A stretch of 64,000 nucleotides of DNA from Bacteroidaceae bacterium. Its GTDB lineage: Bacteria > Bacteroidota > Bacteroidia > Bacteroidales > Bacteroidaceae. Of the stretch, positions 15,722 to 22,696 are shown piece after piece. The stretch lies in assembly GCA_017552435.1 (NCBI GenBank), contig JAFZPZ010000005.1, positions 1 through 64,000 on the forward strand, in the 5' to 3' direction. How positions within the stretch are numbered: position 1 is the stretch's first letter; every line of letters starts with the position of its first letter. The translations under genes and the position numbers were made by a program. The notes under the pieces were generated by a model that was not told where the DNA came from, ran no database searches, and worked only from the letters and a program-made list of their open reading frames with translations.

Positions 15722-16360
15722 CTATTCTTGTGCTTCCTTTGCCAGGAGATAAAGCTTGCCGCTTTTGCGACCTTGACTTATGATGCCTGACGAAGGGTCG
15801 GAGGCTATGTGACGCAGTTCCCTTGAAGCTGTAGAGTAGGACAAACCTGTCAGCCGAGCGTAATCATCTACGTGCATAAAGCCGTTTTTCTCCATGAACC
15901 GACGGGCCCGCTCAATGCGTTCCTCCGGCGAATATTTGGGCTTCCTCAGACGCTCTTCTCCTCCTCTTTCCAAATCGCAGTTCCGGTCGATCTCCCATAT
16001 CAGATTCTTGTCGGCCCTGAACTTTACGCCGGTAACTTCTATACTCTTCGCGTTGCGTTTCGTGTTTCCCTCCTCAAAGTCGTCCATTTCCTTGTCCTCG
16101 CGGACACCCAGTTTGGCTGTGAATGTTCCCAAGCCGTCAATCTTCACGCTGTATCCGTTGCCGATCTCATAAGCCAGATGCTCGCAAAAGGCAACCAATA
16201 CGCCTTCTATCACACTCCTGCCGTATGCTCGGTGGATTGAACTACAGCGCTTTACGAACTCGTTGAAGTCCAGCTTGCGCCAGGTTTTCAGTTTGTAATA
16301 AGCCTTCTTTTCGCCTGTTCCGTTCAGGTCAGGCATCTCTTTTTTAATGTACTGTGGCAT
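15722..16360 (-). CDS. HU-HIG protein: HU/IHF-like domain plus C-terminal winged helix
   Basis: 212 aa. Residues about 1-125 form a divergent Bacteroidota HU/IHF-like domain: 'YKLKTWRKLDFNEFVKRCSSI', 'SVIEGVLVAFCEHLAYEIGNGYSVKIDGLGTFTAKLG', then the arm region and 'VTGVKFRADKNLIWEI'. Residues about 145-212 are a helix-turn-helix/winged-helix domain ('RFMEKNGFMHVDDYARLTGLSYSTASRELRHI', 'SGKLYLL'). This is the architecture I know as HU-HIG (HU fused to wHTH, Ig or Gly-rich parts; Pfam PF18291), for which roles in DNA organisation or biological conflict have been proposed but not shown. A 21-bp-phased inverted-repeat array lies 74-160 bp upstream and may be its own operator. Confidence 0.85.
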   Translation of the reverse strand: MPQYIKKEMPDLNGTGEKKAYYKLKTWRKLDFNEFVKRCSSIHRAYGRSVIEGVLVAFCEHLAYEIGNGYSVKIDGLGTFTAKLGVREDKEMDDFEEGNTKRNAKSIEVTGVKFRADKNLIWEIDRNCDLERGGEERLRKPKYSPEERIERARRFMEKNGFMHVDDYARLTGLSYSTASRELRHIASDPSSGIISQGRKSGKLYLLAKEAQE

Positions 16361-16403
16361 AAAATTCCGTGTTATTAGGTATAAAACATTTTCTTACAGG
16401 GTA

Positions 16404-16411
16404 CAAAGTTA
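16404..16411 (-). promoter_or_regulatory. -7 element of the HU-HIG gene
   Basis: Minus strand TAACTTTG, about 43 bp before the ATG at 16360. The inverted-repeat array begins about 23 bp upstream, so it overlaps the expected -33 region. Confidence 0.6.
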
Positions 16412-16433
16412 CGAAATATAGGGGAAAAAACAA

Positions 16434-16524
16434 TTTTCCAGCCTTGAAAATATATTTTCATGGCTTGATAATTTATTTTCAAGGCTTGGTTATATATTTT
16501 CAAAGCTTGAAAATAATTTTAAAT
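16434..16524. repeat. 21-bp phased inverted-repeat array between the HU-HIG gene and the structured leader
   Basis: TTTTC begins at 16434, 16455, 16476 and 16497, an exact 21-bp period (two helical turns). Each unit has the form TTTTCAA-nnC-TTGAAAA with variations (TTTTCCAGCCTTGAAAA, TTTTCATGGCTTGATAA, TTTTCAAGGCTTGGTTA, TTTTCAAAGCTTGAAAA). The alternative dyad TGAAAATATATTTTCA in the first unit is a perfect palindrome. A fifth, decayed unit starts near 16517. The period is half of the 42-bp array before the DUF6261 gene. Confidence 0.9.
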
Positions 16525-16600
16525 GCCGTAGAAAAGACTTTTATCCCTAGGGAAAAAATGTTTTGTATAGGGTATCATTCACTTTTTTTCGGGAAAAGAT

Positions 16601-16631
16601 ATTGCCAATCCAGAAATTAATCGTAAATTTG
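16601..16631 (+). promoter_or_regulatory. Promoter of the structured leader and 95-aa gene
   Basis: ATTG (16601-16604, three of four to TTTG), 19-bp spacer, TAAATTTG (16624-16631). Transcription would begin near 16638, giving a leader of about 250 nt. Confidence 0.65.
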
Positions 16632-16693
16632 CAGAGCAATCCGAAAGGAAAGCACTGTCTTATTGGAATAAACGAAGCGTTATGCTCGACTTG

Positions 16694-16875
16694 CAAATGG
16701 AAACGTGAGAAATTTCTATAGTACGCAAGGAAAGTGTAATGGTTCGCGCGTATAGCGTGGGCTGATTGCAATTTCTCGTACTAGGGTATCTCACGACCTC
16801 CATTTGAAGAAGCGGCATCAGTTCCACGCTTCTCATGTATATACATTTAAACGTCTTCCGTGGGACTGGGAAGAC
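16694..16875 (+). ncRNA. Structured leader RNA, candidate cis-regulatory element or small RNA
   Basis: Nested stems are readable by eye: CAAATGG 16694-16700 with CCATTTG 16800-16806; CGTGAG 16704-16709 with CTCACG 16790-16795; TAGTACG 16719-16725 with CGTACTA 16777-16783; and an inner hairpin 16743-16749 with 16755-16761. Three more follow: AGAAGCG/CGCTTCT (16808-16833), the 12-bp palindrome ATGTATATACAT (16835-16846) and GTCTTCC/GGAAGAC (16853-16875). The last hairpin ends directly before an AGGGAGG Shine-Dalgarno (16876-16883), unusual in this genome. The expected gene start is ATG 16891. I do not recognise the fold; it could be a riboswitch-like leader, a small RNA or a remnant of a hairpin-ended element. 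Confidence 0.6.
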
Positions 16876-16890
16876 AGGGAGGATACAATT

Positions 16891-17178
16891 ATGGAAAAAG
16901 AACCTAATCTGGAGAACCGCACCTATGAATTCATAGGCAGACTGGCGTTGGTATTGTTTAGTCAAAACATTAAGATGAGCTATTCTGCGCTTATCAAAGT
17001 GTTAGAGGATAACAATCTTGATTCCTATGGTAGTGAGAGAGGAATGGCATCTGGTATTGCAGCAGCTTATCGTCGATGGGAAGACATCGAAAAGGATTGC
17101 AGAATACCAACGACTTGTGGTGCTATTGCCAATACCTTTGTGAATCGGGACGGCGTTCCTGAATGGATTAACTATTAA
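16891..17178 (+). CDS. Unknown 95-aa protein behind a structured leader
   Basis: The start is ATG 16891, preceded by AGGGAGG; an upstream in-frame ATG at 16804 would lie within the structured leader. The protein is soluble and helical: 'RTYEFIGRLALVLFSQNIKMSYSALIKVLEDNN', 'GSERGMASGIAAAYRRWEDIEKD', and a short C-terminal 'CGAIANTFVNRDGVPEW'. No signal peptide or known motif is recognised. Six bp separate it from the MORN-like gene. Base composition is AT-rich relative to the flanking operons. Function unknown. Confidence 0.65.
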   Translation: MEKEPNLENRTYEFIGRLALVLFSQNIKMSYSALIKVLEDNNLDSYGSERGMASGIAAAYRRWEDIEKDCRIPTTCGAIANTFVNRDGVPEWINY

Positions 17179-17184
17179 TATGAA

Positions 17185-18132
17185 ATGGAAATGAGAAAGA
17201 TTATTATCATGTCTGCTCTTATGGTAGCGACATTATCAAATGCCCAAGAATTGAAAACCTACTCAGGTAGTTTTAAGAATGGTGAAGCTACTTATACATA
17301 TTATGAAACAGATGAAGGCCGTGTATTCCAAGGTGAATTCCATTGGAAGGGAAATGGTGCTAGACCAGGATATATGGAGTACAAGGGTGAAGTGGAAATA
17401 AGGGGTTCATTTAAAAACAACAAAAGAGATGGCTTATGGACTTATACAGCGACAAACAAGCTAAATGAAGTCAATACACTCAAGGCCAATTATGTTGATG
17501 GAGTCCCAGATGGAATATACGAATACGAAGAAAACTGGGGAATGTTTAATGAAAAGATAATTCTTTCAGCGACTAATAAGAACGGAAGAGTGAATGGACC
17601 TGTGAAAATAGAATTACCCAATTCTGTTATAACGGGCGAGTATACTAAGGATACAAGAACTGGCGTGTGGGAAAGGAAGTTCAAGAATGGATCATATTAT
17701 CATATTGTTTGCAAAGGTTCCCAGCTATATGAAGGTTATGATATACATTTAGAAGACGAGTACGAAGGTAACTTCGTTTATGATATAGAGGATGGAAGTA
17801 AAAAGAAGGCAACAGAATATGATATGTTAAGAGGAGGCAGTGGCACCGTTGACAAAGACATATTTGAGGCAGCATGCTGGAATTTAGAGAGGATACATTG
17901 TATAGGTGACAAGGGAATTGTGATACCTCAAGAAGAGGAACCTGCACAAACCGAATCTACTCAAATTCCAAAAGGAAATAGTTCGGTATCTCAGCAAAAT
18001 AGCCAAGGAACATCAGCACCGGCACTAACTCGAGAAGAAGCTATATTGCGTTACAGGCAAAACAATGCGAAAACGGAGAGTGAGAAATTACGTGAGAACC
18101 TTGAGAGATTAGGGGTTCGAAGGAAGAAATAA
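17185..18132 (+). CDS. Exported MORN-repeat-like protein
   Basis: 315 aa. A signal peptide is visible (about 1-20, ending SNAQ). Residues 25-180 contain irregular repeats of the MORN-variant type: 'YSGSFKNGEATYTY', 'IRGSFKNNKRDGLWTYT', 'ANYVDGVPDGIYEYEE', 'ITGEYTKDTRTGVWERKFKNG'. Residues 240-290 are a Gln/Ser/Pro-rich linker and the C-terminus is a basic helix ('REEAILRYRQNNAKTESEKLRENLERLGVRRKK'). Such repeats usually mediate protein or lipid contacts; no enzyme is indicated. Probably co-transcribed with the 95-aa gene. Codon use is AT-rich, supporting acquisition together with its neighbours. Confidence 0.65.
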   Translation: MEMRKIIIMSALMVATLSNAQELKTYSGSFKNGEATYTYYETDEGRVFQGEFHWKGNGARPGYMEYKGEVEIRGSFKNNKRDGLWTYTATNKLNEVNTLKANYVDGVPDGIYEYEENWGMFNEKIILSATNKNGRVNGPVKIELPNSVITGEYTKDTRTGVWERKFKNGSYYHIVCKGSQLYEGYDIHLEDEYEGNFVYDIEDGSKKKATEYDMLRGGSGTVDKDIFEAACWNLERIHCIGDKGIVIPQEEEPAQTESTQIPKGNSSVSQQNSQGTSAPALTREEAILRYRQNNAKTESEKLRENLERLGVRRKK

Positions 18133-18282
18133 AGAAAAGTAAATTGTTTTAGTCTCACTCTCCCTGTTCCATTCTCTCAAAGAATCCCTGTTCCTTGCCT
18201 TAAAAACAGTGAGCGGATAGTGACGGGGCCCGTCAATCTATCAGCTCATTGTTGTTGCTGAACCATTGTCAATGGATTGTCT

Positions 18283-18597
18283 TCATTCTTTCACCTGTGC
18301 CGCTTGCACCGCAGGCTCTTGACGAGTGTCCCAGAAACCGACGATATAAATAGTGTCGTCATCGATGCGATACACCATTTTGCTCAGGCCATTGATGATA
18401 ATACTGCGATAGGCAACAGGGCGGTCTGCAAAAAGCGGGTCAATGGAACCGATATTCGGATTACGGCGCAACATCTTGGTGATCTTGCGAACATCATTTA
18501 TGAAGCGATTCTTATACTTGGCACCGAAGTGGTCACGGATATAGTCGGCAACTTGATCACGACGCATGTCGGCATAATCAGTCCACTCTACTCTCAT
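18283..18597 (-). CDS. ParE/RelE-superfamily toxin
   Basis: 104 aa. The fold pattern is ParE-like: N-terminal strand 'MRVEWTDYADMRRDQVADYIRDHFG', helices with 'FINDVRKITKMLRRNPNIG', then 'VAYRSIIINGLSKMVYRIDDDTIYIVGFWDTRQEP', where the conserved 'Y.I..D.I.I...WD.R..P' ending is clear. ParE members poison gyrase and RelE members cleave mRNA; the WDTRQ ending favours ParE. The start overlaps the antitoxin stop by 4 bp. Confidence 0.85.
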   Translation of the reverse strand: MRVEWTDYADMRRDQVADYIRDHFGAKYKNRFINDVRKITKMLRRNPNIGSIDPLFADRPVAYRSIIINGLSKMVYRIDDDTIYIVGFWDTRQEPAVQAAQVKE

Positions 18598-18872
18598 ACT
18601 GCCTCTGAAAGTTCATGTTCCTCCTTTTCTTCGCGAGCGCATCTTTCATCGTACCTGCGCCACACTTCCTCGTCGGGAGTAGTTCTGCCTGCTGCAATGT
18701 CGGCTTCAGCCAAGTCTAACATAGTATTGATTTCCTCCATAGTGTAGGGCTTGGGGGTATGCTCTTCTTGGATAGCACGATCTATCAGATGCTCTCCTAC
18801 CCAGCGCATATTGCTCGGCGTAAGTGTGCCGTAGAGATAATCAAGCAGGCTTGTCAATGTTGCTGTACTCAT
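18594..18872 (-). CDS. Antitoxin partner of the ParE-type toxin
   Basis: 92 aa from ATG 18872 (MSTATLTSLLDYLYG). An earlier in-frame start at 18911 lies upstream of the TATCTTTG promoter element and is rejected. The N-terminal half is a helical segment 'LLDYLYGTLTPSNMRWVGEHLIDRAIQEE', common in Bacteroidales ParE antitoxins, and the C-terminal half is acidic ('EEINTMLDLAEADIAAGRTTPDEEVWRRYDERCAREEKEE'), as expected for the toxin-wrapping tail. Function is inferred mainly from the overlap with the toxin gene. Confidence 0.75.
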   Translation of the reverse strand: MSTATLTSLLDYLYGTLTPSNMRWVGEHLIDRAIQEEHTPKPYTMEEINTMLDLAEADIAAGRTTPDEEVWRRYDERCAREEKEEHELSEAV

Positions 18873-18898
18873 ATACGTCTTTTTTTGTATCACGTCTG

Positions 18899-18906
18899 CA
18901 AAGATA
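18899..18906 (-). promoter_or_regulatory. -7 element of the toxin-antitoxin operon
   Basis: Minus strand TATCTTTG, 26 bp before the antitoxin ATG at 18872. Confidence 0.6.
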
Positions 18907-19026
18907 CACATTATTTATTATTTATCACACTATCAAATCAAAAAATCTGCAAAAAAGTGCGGGGAAAAGGTAGTTAATCCTTGTGCCTTGTCTCTAAAAT
19001 AGTGAGCAGAGAGCCGCAAATCTCCG

Positions 19027-21021
19027 TTAGTTATGTTCTACCTCGAATACGTACCCGAAGCCTTGGCGGCTGACGATGTGGCTGGCGTAGGGACCAAGCT
19101 TCTTGCGGAGGCGGGTGATATGGACGTCGATGGTGCGGTCGGAGACGATGACACCATCCCAGATGCTGTCCATTAGTTGCTGACGGGAGAGGACCTGGCC
19201 GCGATTCTGGAGAAGCAGACAGAGCAGGTCGAACTCAGTGCGGGTAAGGCTGGCGGGTTGACCGTCGATGGTGACAGTCTTGCGGTCGAGGTTCACCTGC
19301 ATTCCGCGAAAGCTGAGTGAACGTCTGCCCAGACGGGCCTCAACGACATTCATTACGTAGTCGCCCAACTTCTCGCATTCGGCAATGATATCGTTGTAGA
19401 TAGAGCCGATAGCGTAGGAGTAGTCGTGGGCCGTTGCTTCGAGGATGCTCTCGGCCTTGAACTGGTCGCGCAGGGCATTGATATCGCGCTCTATCTCCTG
19501 CGAGGTATAGATGGTCAGGTCATCACGTCGCCCGTTGACGATGACCATCATCTGTGTCATTGCCTCGTTCACCAGCCGCATCATCTCATGCAGATGGTTG
19601 TACTGTTGGGCGGTGAAGTCCTCGCGTCCGTCCCTGCGGTGCTGGATGGTGCGGGCCAACTTATAGCAGGCATCACCTATGGATTCCAGTTCGCCGATCT
19701 GGCGGAGCATGTCGCGTATCTTTGCCTTCGTCTCGTCAGACAAACGCTCGTTGCTGACTTCATCCAAATAGTTGGCAATCTCGATCTCCATGTTGTCGGC
19801 AATATCCTCGTACTTCTCGATGCGCTCAAATTGCTGGTCGAACTCCTTCCGGTCTTTCTCGTCGAGCAGGGCACGTGTCATGCCGAACATCCTTTGCATC
19901 CGTTCGGCAAAGTGGACGATTTCCTTCTGTGCCTGAAGAACGGAGATTTCGGGTGTGGCCATCAGTCCGTTATTGATATACTGCAGACGGCTGGGACTCT
20001 TGGGCTGGGGCTTGTCCTTGATAACCCATTTCACGATGCGTTCAATCTGTGGGATGAAGCCGATGAGCAGCGACGTGTTGACTACGTTGAAACAGGTGTG
20101 GAAAGTAGCGAGCACGAAGCTCAGACGTGCGGCATTGGCCATAAAGACATCATGCCCGACTGTAGCACGGTCCATGCCGGTGTCATATCCCGCTAACGAG
20201 CAGATGAAATTGACGAAGGGGTGAAACACACACAACATCCAGCAGACGCCGAAGACATTGAAGAACATGTGTGCAAAGGCTGCCCGACGAGCCTGTGTGG
20301 AGGCCGTGAGAGCCGCCAGGTTGGAGGTGACGGTGGTACCAATGTTCTCGCCCATCACCAATGCGATACCCTGATAGATGGGAAGGGCACCCGAAGAGCA
20401 GAGAATCATCGTGATGGCCATCACCGCTGCCGAGGATTGTACGCACATGGTCAGTATGCCGCCGATGAGCAAAAACAATAGCGTGGTGACAATACTGTCG
20501 GGGTCGAACGAGCTAAAGAAATTAAGCACCGCCTCGTTTTCGCCAAGATTCATGTCCGTACCTGTCTGTCTCAGTGTGCCAAGGCCAAGGAAAAGGAAGG
20601 CAACGCCGAAAAGGAAATAGCCGATAGTCTCGTGCTTCTTTTTATAGATAAGGAACATGGCCAAGATAAATACCGGCCACACGAAATCCGCGATATTGAA
20701 CGAGAAGCCTGCCGACATAATCCAGGCTGTGAGTGTCGTGCCGATATTCGCTCCCATGATGATGCTGATGGCCTGTGCCAGTGTGAGCAGAGAGGCGTTG
20801 ACGAATGAGACAGTCATCACCGTTGTGGCTGTCGAACTCTGCACTACCGCTGTCACGCCCATACCGGTGAGCATTCCCGTGAAGCGGTTGGTGGTCATGC
20901 GGGCCAGGACATGTCTCAGTTTCGGACCAGCCATCTTCTGGAGGGCCTCGCTCATCGTCTTCATGCCAAAGATGAGCAATGCTAACGAACCGAGCAGTGT
21001 GAATACAATAGCAATCGTCAT
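19027..21021 (-). CDS. Na/Pi-cotransporter-PhoU protein fused to an OmpR/PhoB-type DNA-binding domain
   Basis: 664 aa. Residues 1-320: two NptA/PNaS repeats with the signatures VVQSSTATTVMTVSF and CVQSSAAVMAITM plus GANIGTT and GENIGTT, and about 9 hydrophobic segments. Residues about 345-560: PhoU-like helical bundle ('DNMEIEIANYLDEVS', 'IGELESIGDACYKLARTI', 'AECEKLGDYVMNVVEARLG'). Residues about 563-664: a complete winged helix of the Trans_reg_C family ('LTRTEFDLLCLLLQNRGQVLSRQQLMDSIW', 'DRTIDVHITRLRKKLG', 'GFGYVF'). No receiver domain is present. The frame is continuous, with no sign of frameshift. The transporter part fits phosphate (or another anion) uptake or export; the added domain implies a membrane-bound transcription regulator. 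PhoB-box-like repeats lie upstream at 21093-21131. Confidence 0.9.
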   Translation of the reverse strand: MTIAIVFTLLGSLALLIFGMKTMSEALQKMAGPKLRHVLARMTTNRFTGMLTGMGVTAVVQSSTATTVMTVSFVNASLLTLAQAISIIMGANIGTTLTAWIMSAGFSFNIADFVWPVFILAMFLIYKKKHETIGYFLFGVAFLFLGLGTLRQTGTDMNLGENEAVLNFFSSFDPDSIVTTLLFLLIGGILTMCVQSSAAVMAITMILCSSGALPIYQGIALVMGENIGTTVTSNLAALTASTQARRAAFAHMFFNVFGVCWMLCVFHPFVNFICSLAGYDTGMDRATVGHDVFMANAARLSFVLATFHTCFNVVNTSLLIGFIPQIERIVKWVIKDKPQPKSPSRLQYINNGLMATPEISVLQAQKEIVHFAERMQRMFGMTRALLDEKDRKEFDQQFERIEKYEDIADNMEIEIANYLDEVSNERLSDETKAKIRDMLRQIGELESIGDACYKLARTIQHRRDGREDFTAQQYNHLHEMMRLVNEAMTQMMVIVNGRRDDLTIYTSQEIERDINALRDQFKAESILEATAHDYSYAIGSIYNDIIAECEKLGDYVMNVVEARLGRRSLSFRGMQVNLDRKTVTIDGQPASLTRTEFDLLCLLLQNRGQVLSRQQLMDSIWDGVIVSDRTIDVHITRLRKKLGPYASHIVSRQGFGYVFEVEHN

Positions 21022-21053
21022 ATTATCTTGCGTGTTTATGGTTTATCTGTGTG

Positions 21054-21061
21054 CAAAGGTA
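21054..21061 (-). promoter_or_regulatory. -7 element of the Na/Pi-PhoU-wHTH gene
   Basis: Minus strand TACCTTTG, 32 bp before the ATG at 21021. No matching TTTG at -33, consistent with activator dependence. Confidence 0.6.
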
Positions 21062-21092
21062 CGCAGAAATTCGCATGTTATAATAAAAAAGC

Positions 21093-21131
21093 GGTTACGA
21101 TTTGGTTACAATTTCGTTTTCGCTGGTTAAG
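21093..21131. promoter_or_regulatory. PhoB-box-like direct repeats
   Basis: GGTTACGATTT (21093-21103) is followed at once by GGTTACAATTT (21104-21114), 10 of 11 identical with an 11-bp period; a third GGTTAAG begins at 21125, 21 bp on. Seven-bp direct repeats with 4-bp AT-rich spacers are the layout recognised by tandem PhoB/OmpR-type winged helices. The site lies about 32 bp upstream of the -7 element of the fusion gene. Confidence 0.55.
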
Positions 21132-21207
21132 CCTATATATGCTCAACAAAGTTACACATTATATTTATATTATAGCGCGATATAGGTGATATAATTGTTT
21201 TTTTTCG

Positions 21208-21215
21208 TATCTTTG
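21208..21215 (+). promoter_or_regulatory. -7 element of the first C1 peptidase gene
   Basis: TATCTTTG, 24 bp before ATG 21240. Confidence 0.6.
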
Positions 21216-21239
21216 CAGCGAAATTAAACAAAGTAAGAT

Positions 21240-22607
21240 ATGAAAAAGACTATTCTATGTACACTTGCAGTTGGTTTTTGCTCGCTGCTCACCGCACAAA
21301 CAAGCATCACGCCCGAGGTGCTCAAGAAGCTCGAGGGCAGCTACACAGGAACACCCACGGAGAAGGCGCTCCGCAATGCCATCAGCAACGTCGGCCTCCA
21401 GAAGATGGCCATCAACCAGGAGAACGCCGGAGCGAAGGACAAGAACTTCAGCATCGAGGTGAAGAACACAGGTATTACCGACCAGAAGGGCAGCGGACGC
21501 TGCTGGCTCTTTACGGGACTGAACGTGCTGAGAGGTCGCGCCATGAAGAAGCTCGGCACGAAGGACTTCGTCCTCAGCCAGTGCTACCTCTTCTTCTATG
21601 ACCAGTTGGAGAAGAGCAACCTCTTCCTGCAAGGCATTATCGACACAAAAAAACAGCCTATCGACAGCGAGATAGTGCGCTGGCTCTTCCAGCACCCGAT
21701 TTCCGACGGCGGTACCTATACCGGCGTTGCCGACCTCGCCACGAAGTACGGCGTTGTGCCTGCCGACGTGATGCCCGAAACCTACGTCAGCAATAGCACC
21801 AGCGAGTTCCGCGAGCACATGAAGCGGAAGCTCCGCGAGTTCGGTATCACCCTCCGCGAGAAGAGCGAGGCAGGCATGAGCGAGAAGCAGCTGGAGGCAC
21901 TCAAAGTGGAGCAGCTCGGCACCGTCTATCGGATGCTTGTAATGGCTTACGGCGTACCGCCTACACAGTTCACTTATCAAGGCCGCAGCTATACTCCTCA
22001 AGAATTCTTCAAAACCTATTGCATCAACGAGGGCGAGGACCTTAACAAGGACTACGTCATGCTGATGAACGATCCCAGCCGCCCCTACAATAAGGTCTAT
22101 GAGATTGACTACGACCGCCACGTCTATGACGGACACAACTGGCTCTACGTCAACATTCCCATCGAGGAGCTGGAGAGCATCGCCATCGCCTCGCTGAAGG
22201 ACAGCTGCCAGATGTATTTCAGTTGCGACGTGAACAAGTTCCTCGACCGCAGTACAGGCATTGCCGACATCAACAACTTCGACTACGGAAGCCTCCTCGG
22301 CACCACCTTCGGCATGAACAAGAAGCAGCGCATCGAGACCTTCGACAGCGGCAGCACACACGCTATGACCCTGATGGCAGTTGACCTCGACGGCAAGGGC
22401 AACCCCATCAAGTGGAAAGTGGAGAACAGCTGGGGCAGGGAGAGCGGCATGAGCGGCTACATCATGATGACCGACGAATGGTTCCGCGAATATATGTTCC
22501 GCGTGGTGGCGAACCGTTGCTATTGTCCAGCCTCCGTGCTCGACCTGCTGAAGCAGAAGCCCGTAAGGCTGCCCGCGTGGGACCCAATGTTTAGTGAAGA
22601 GGATTGA
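21240..22607 (+). CDS. Secreted C1-family aminopeptidase (bleomycin-hydrolase/PepC type)
   Basis: 455 aa, with a signal peptide (MKKTILCTLAVGFCSLLTAQ) that cytosolic PepC lacks. Papain-like catalytic residues: Cys in DQKGSGRCWLFTGLN (about residue 88), His in DSGSTHAMTLMAVD and Asn in WKVENSWGRESG. The internal segment 'DYVMLMNDPSRPYNKVYEIDYDRHV' fits the PepC/bleomycin hydrolase family. It probably trims peptides in the periplasm; a second, more divergent member is at 29502. A palindromic element starts in its stop codon. Confidence 0.92.
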   Translation: MKKTILCTLAVGFCSLLTAQTSITPEVLKKLEGSYTGTPTEKALRNAISNVGLQKMAINQENAGAKDKNFSIEVKNTGITDQKGSGRCWLFTGLNVLRGRAMKKLGTKDFVLSQCYLFFYDQLEKSNLFLQGIIDTKKQPIDSEIVRWLFQHPISDGGTYTGVADLATKYGVVPADVMPETYVSNSTSEFREHMKRKLREFGITLREKSEAGMSEKQLEALKVEQLGTVYRMLVMAYGVPPTQFTYQGRSYTPQEFFKTYCINEGEDLNKDYVMLMNDPSRPYNKVYEIDYDRHVYDGHNWLYVNIPIEELESIAIASLKDSCQMYFSCDVNKFLDRSTGIADINNFDYGSLLGTTFGMNKKQRIETFDSGSTHAMTLMAVDLDGKGNPIKWKVENSWGRESGMSGYIMMTDEWFREYMFRVVANRCYCPASVLDLLKQKPVRLPAWDPMFSEED

Positions 22608-22630
22608 CCCCCTAACCCCCTTGGGGGGAA
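22606..22630 (+). repeat. Palindromic element at the C1 peptidase stop codon
   Basis: GACCCCCTAACCCCC followed by TTGGGGGGAA. Its first two bases are the last two of the TGA stop. Confidence 0.85.
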
Positions 22631-22696
22631 CAAATCCCCATTTGCGACGGAGAATTAAATAATAAATAGTAAATCGTCAAATAGTAAATTAATTAG

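Noticed and set aside
15629-15722. N-terminal extension of the isomerase (start at 15722)
   Set aside because: The TTTG-19 bp-TACATTTG promoter lies between the two candidate starts, so the longer form could not be made from that transcript; the extension also has no family similarity.
16434-16524. CRISPR-like or satellite repeat
   Set aside because: A 21-bp unit with no spacers cannot be CRISPR. The position relative to the HU-HIG promoter favours a regulatory array over a random satellite.
18191-19016. Direct repeats flanking the toxin-antitoxin module
   Set aside because: 18191-18225 and 18986-19016 share an interrupted 'ttgncttnaaaannagtgagcngatag' pattern, but identity is too low and the ends too ragged to call target duplications.
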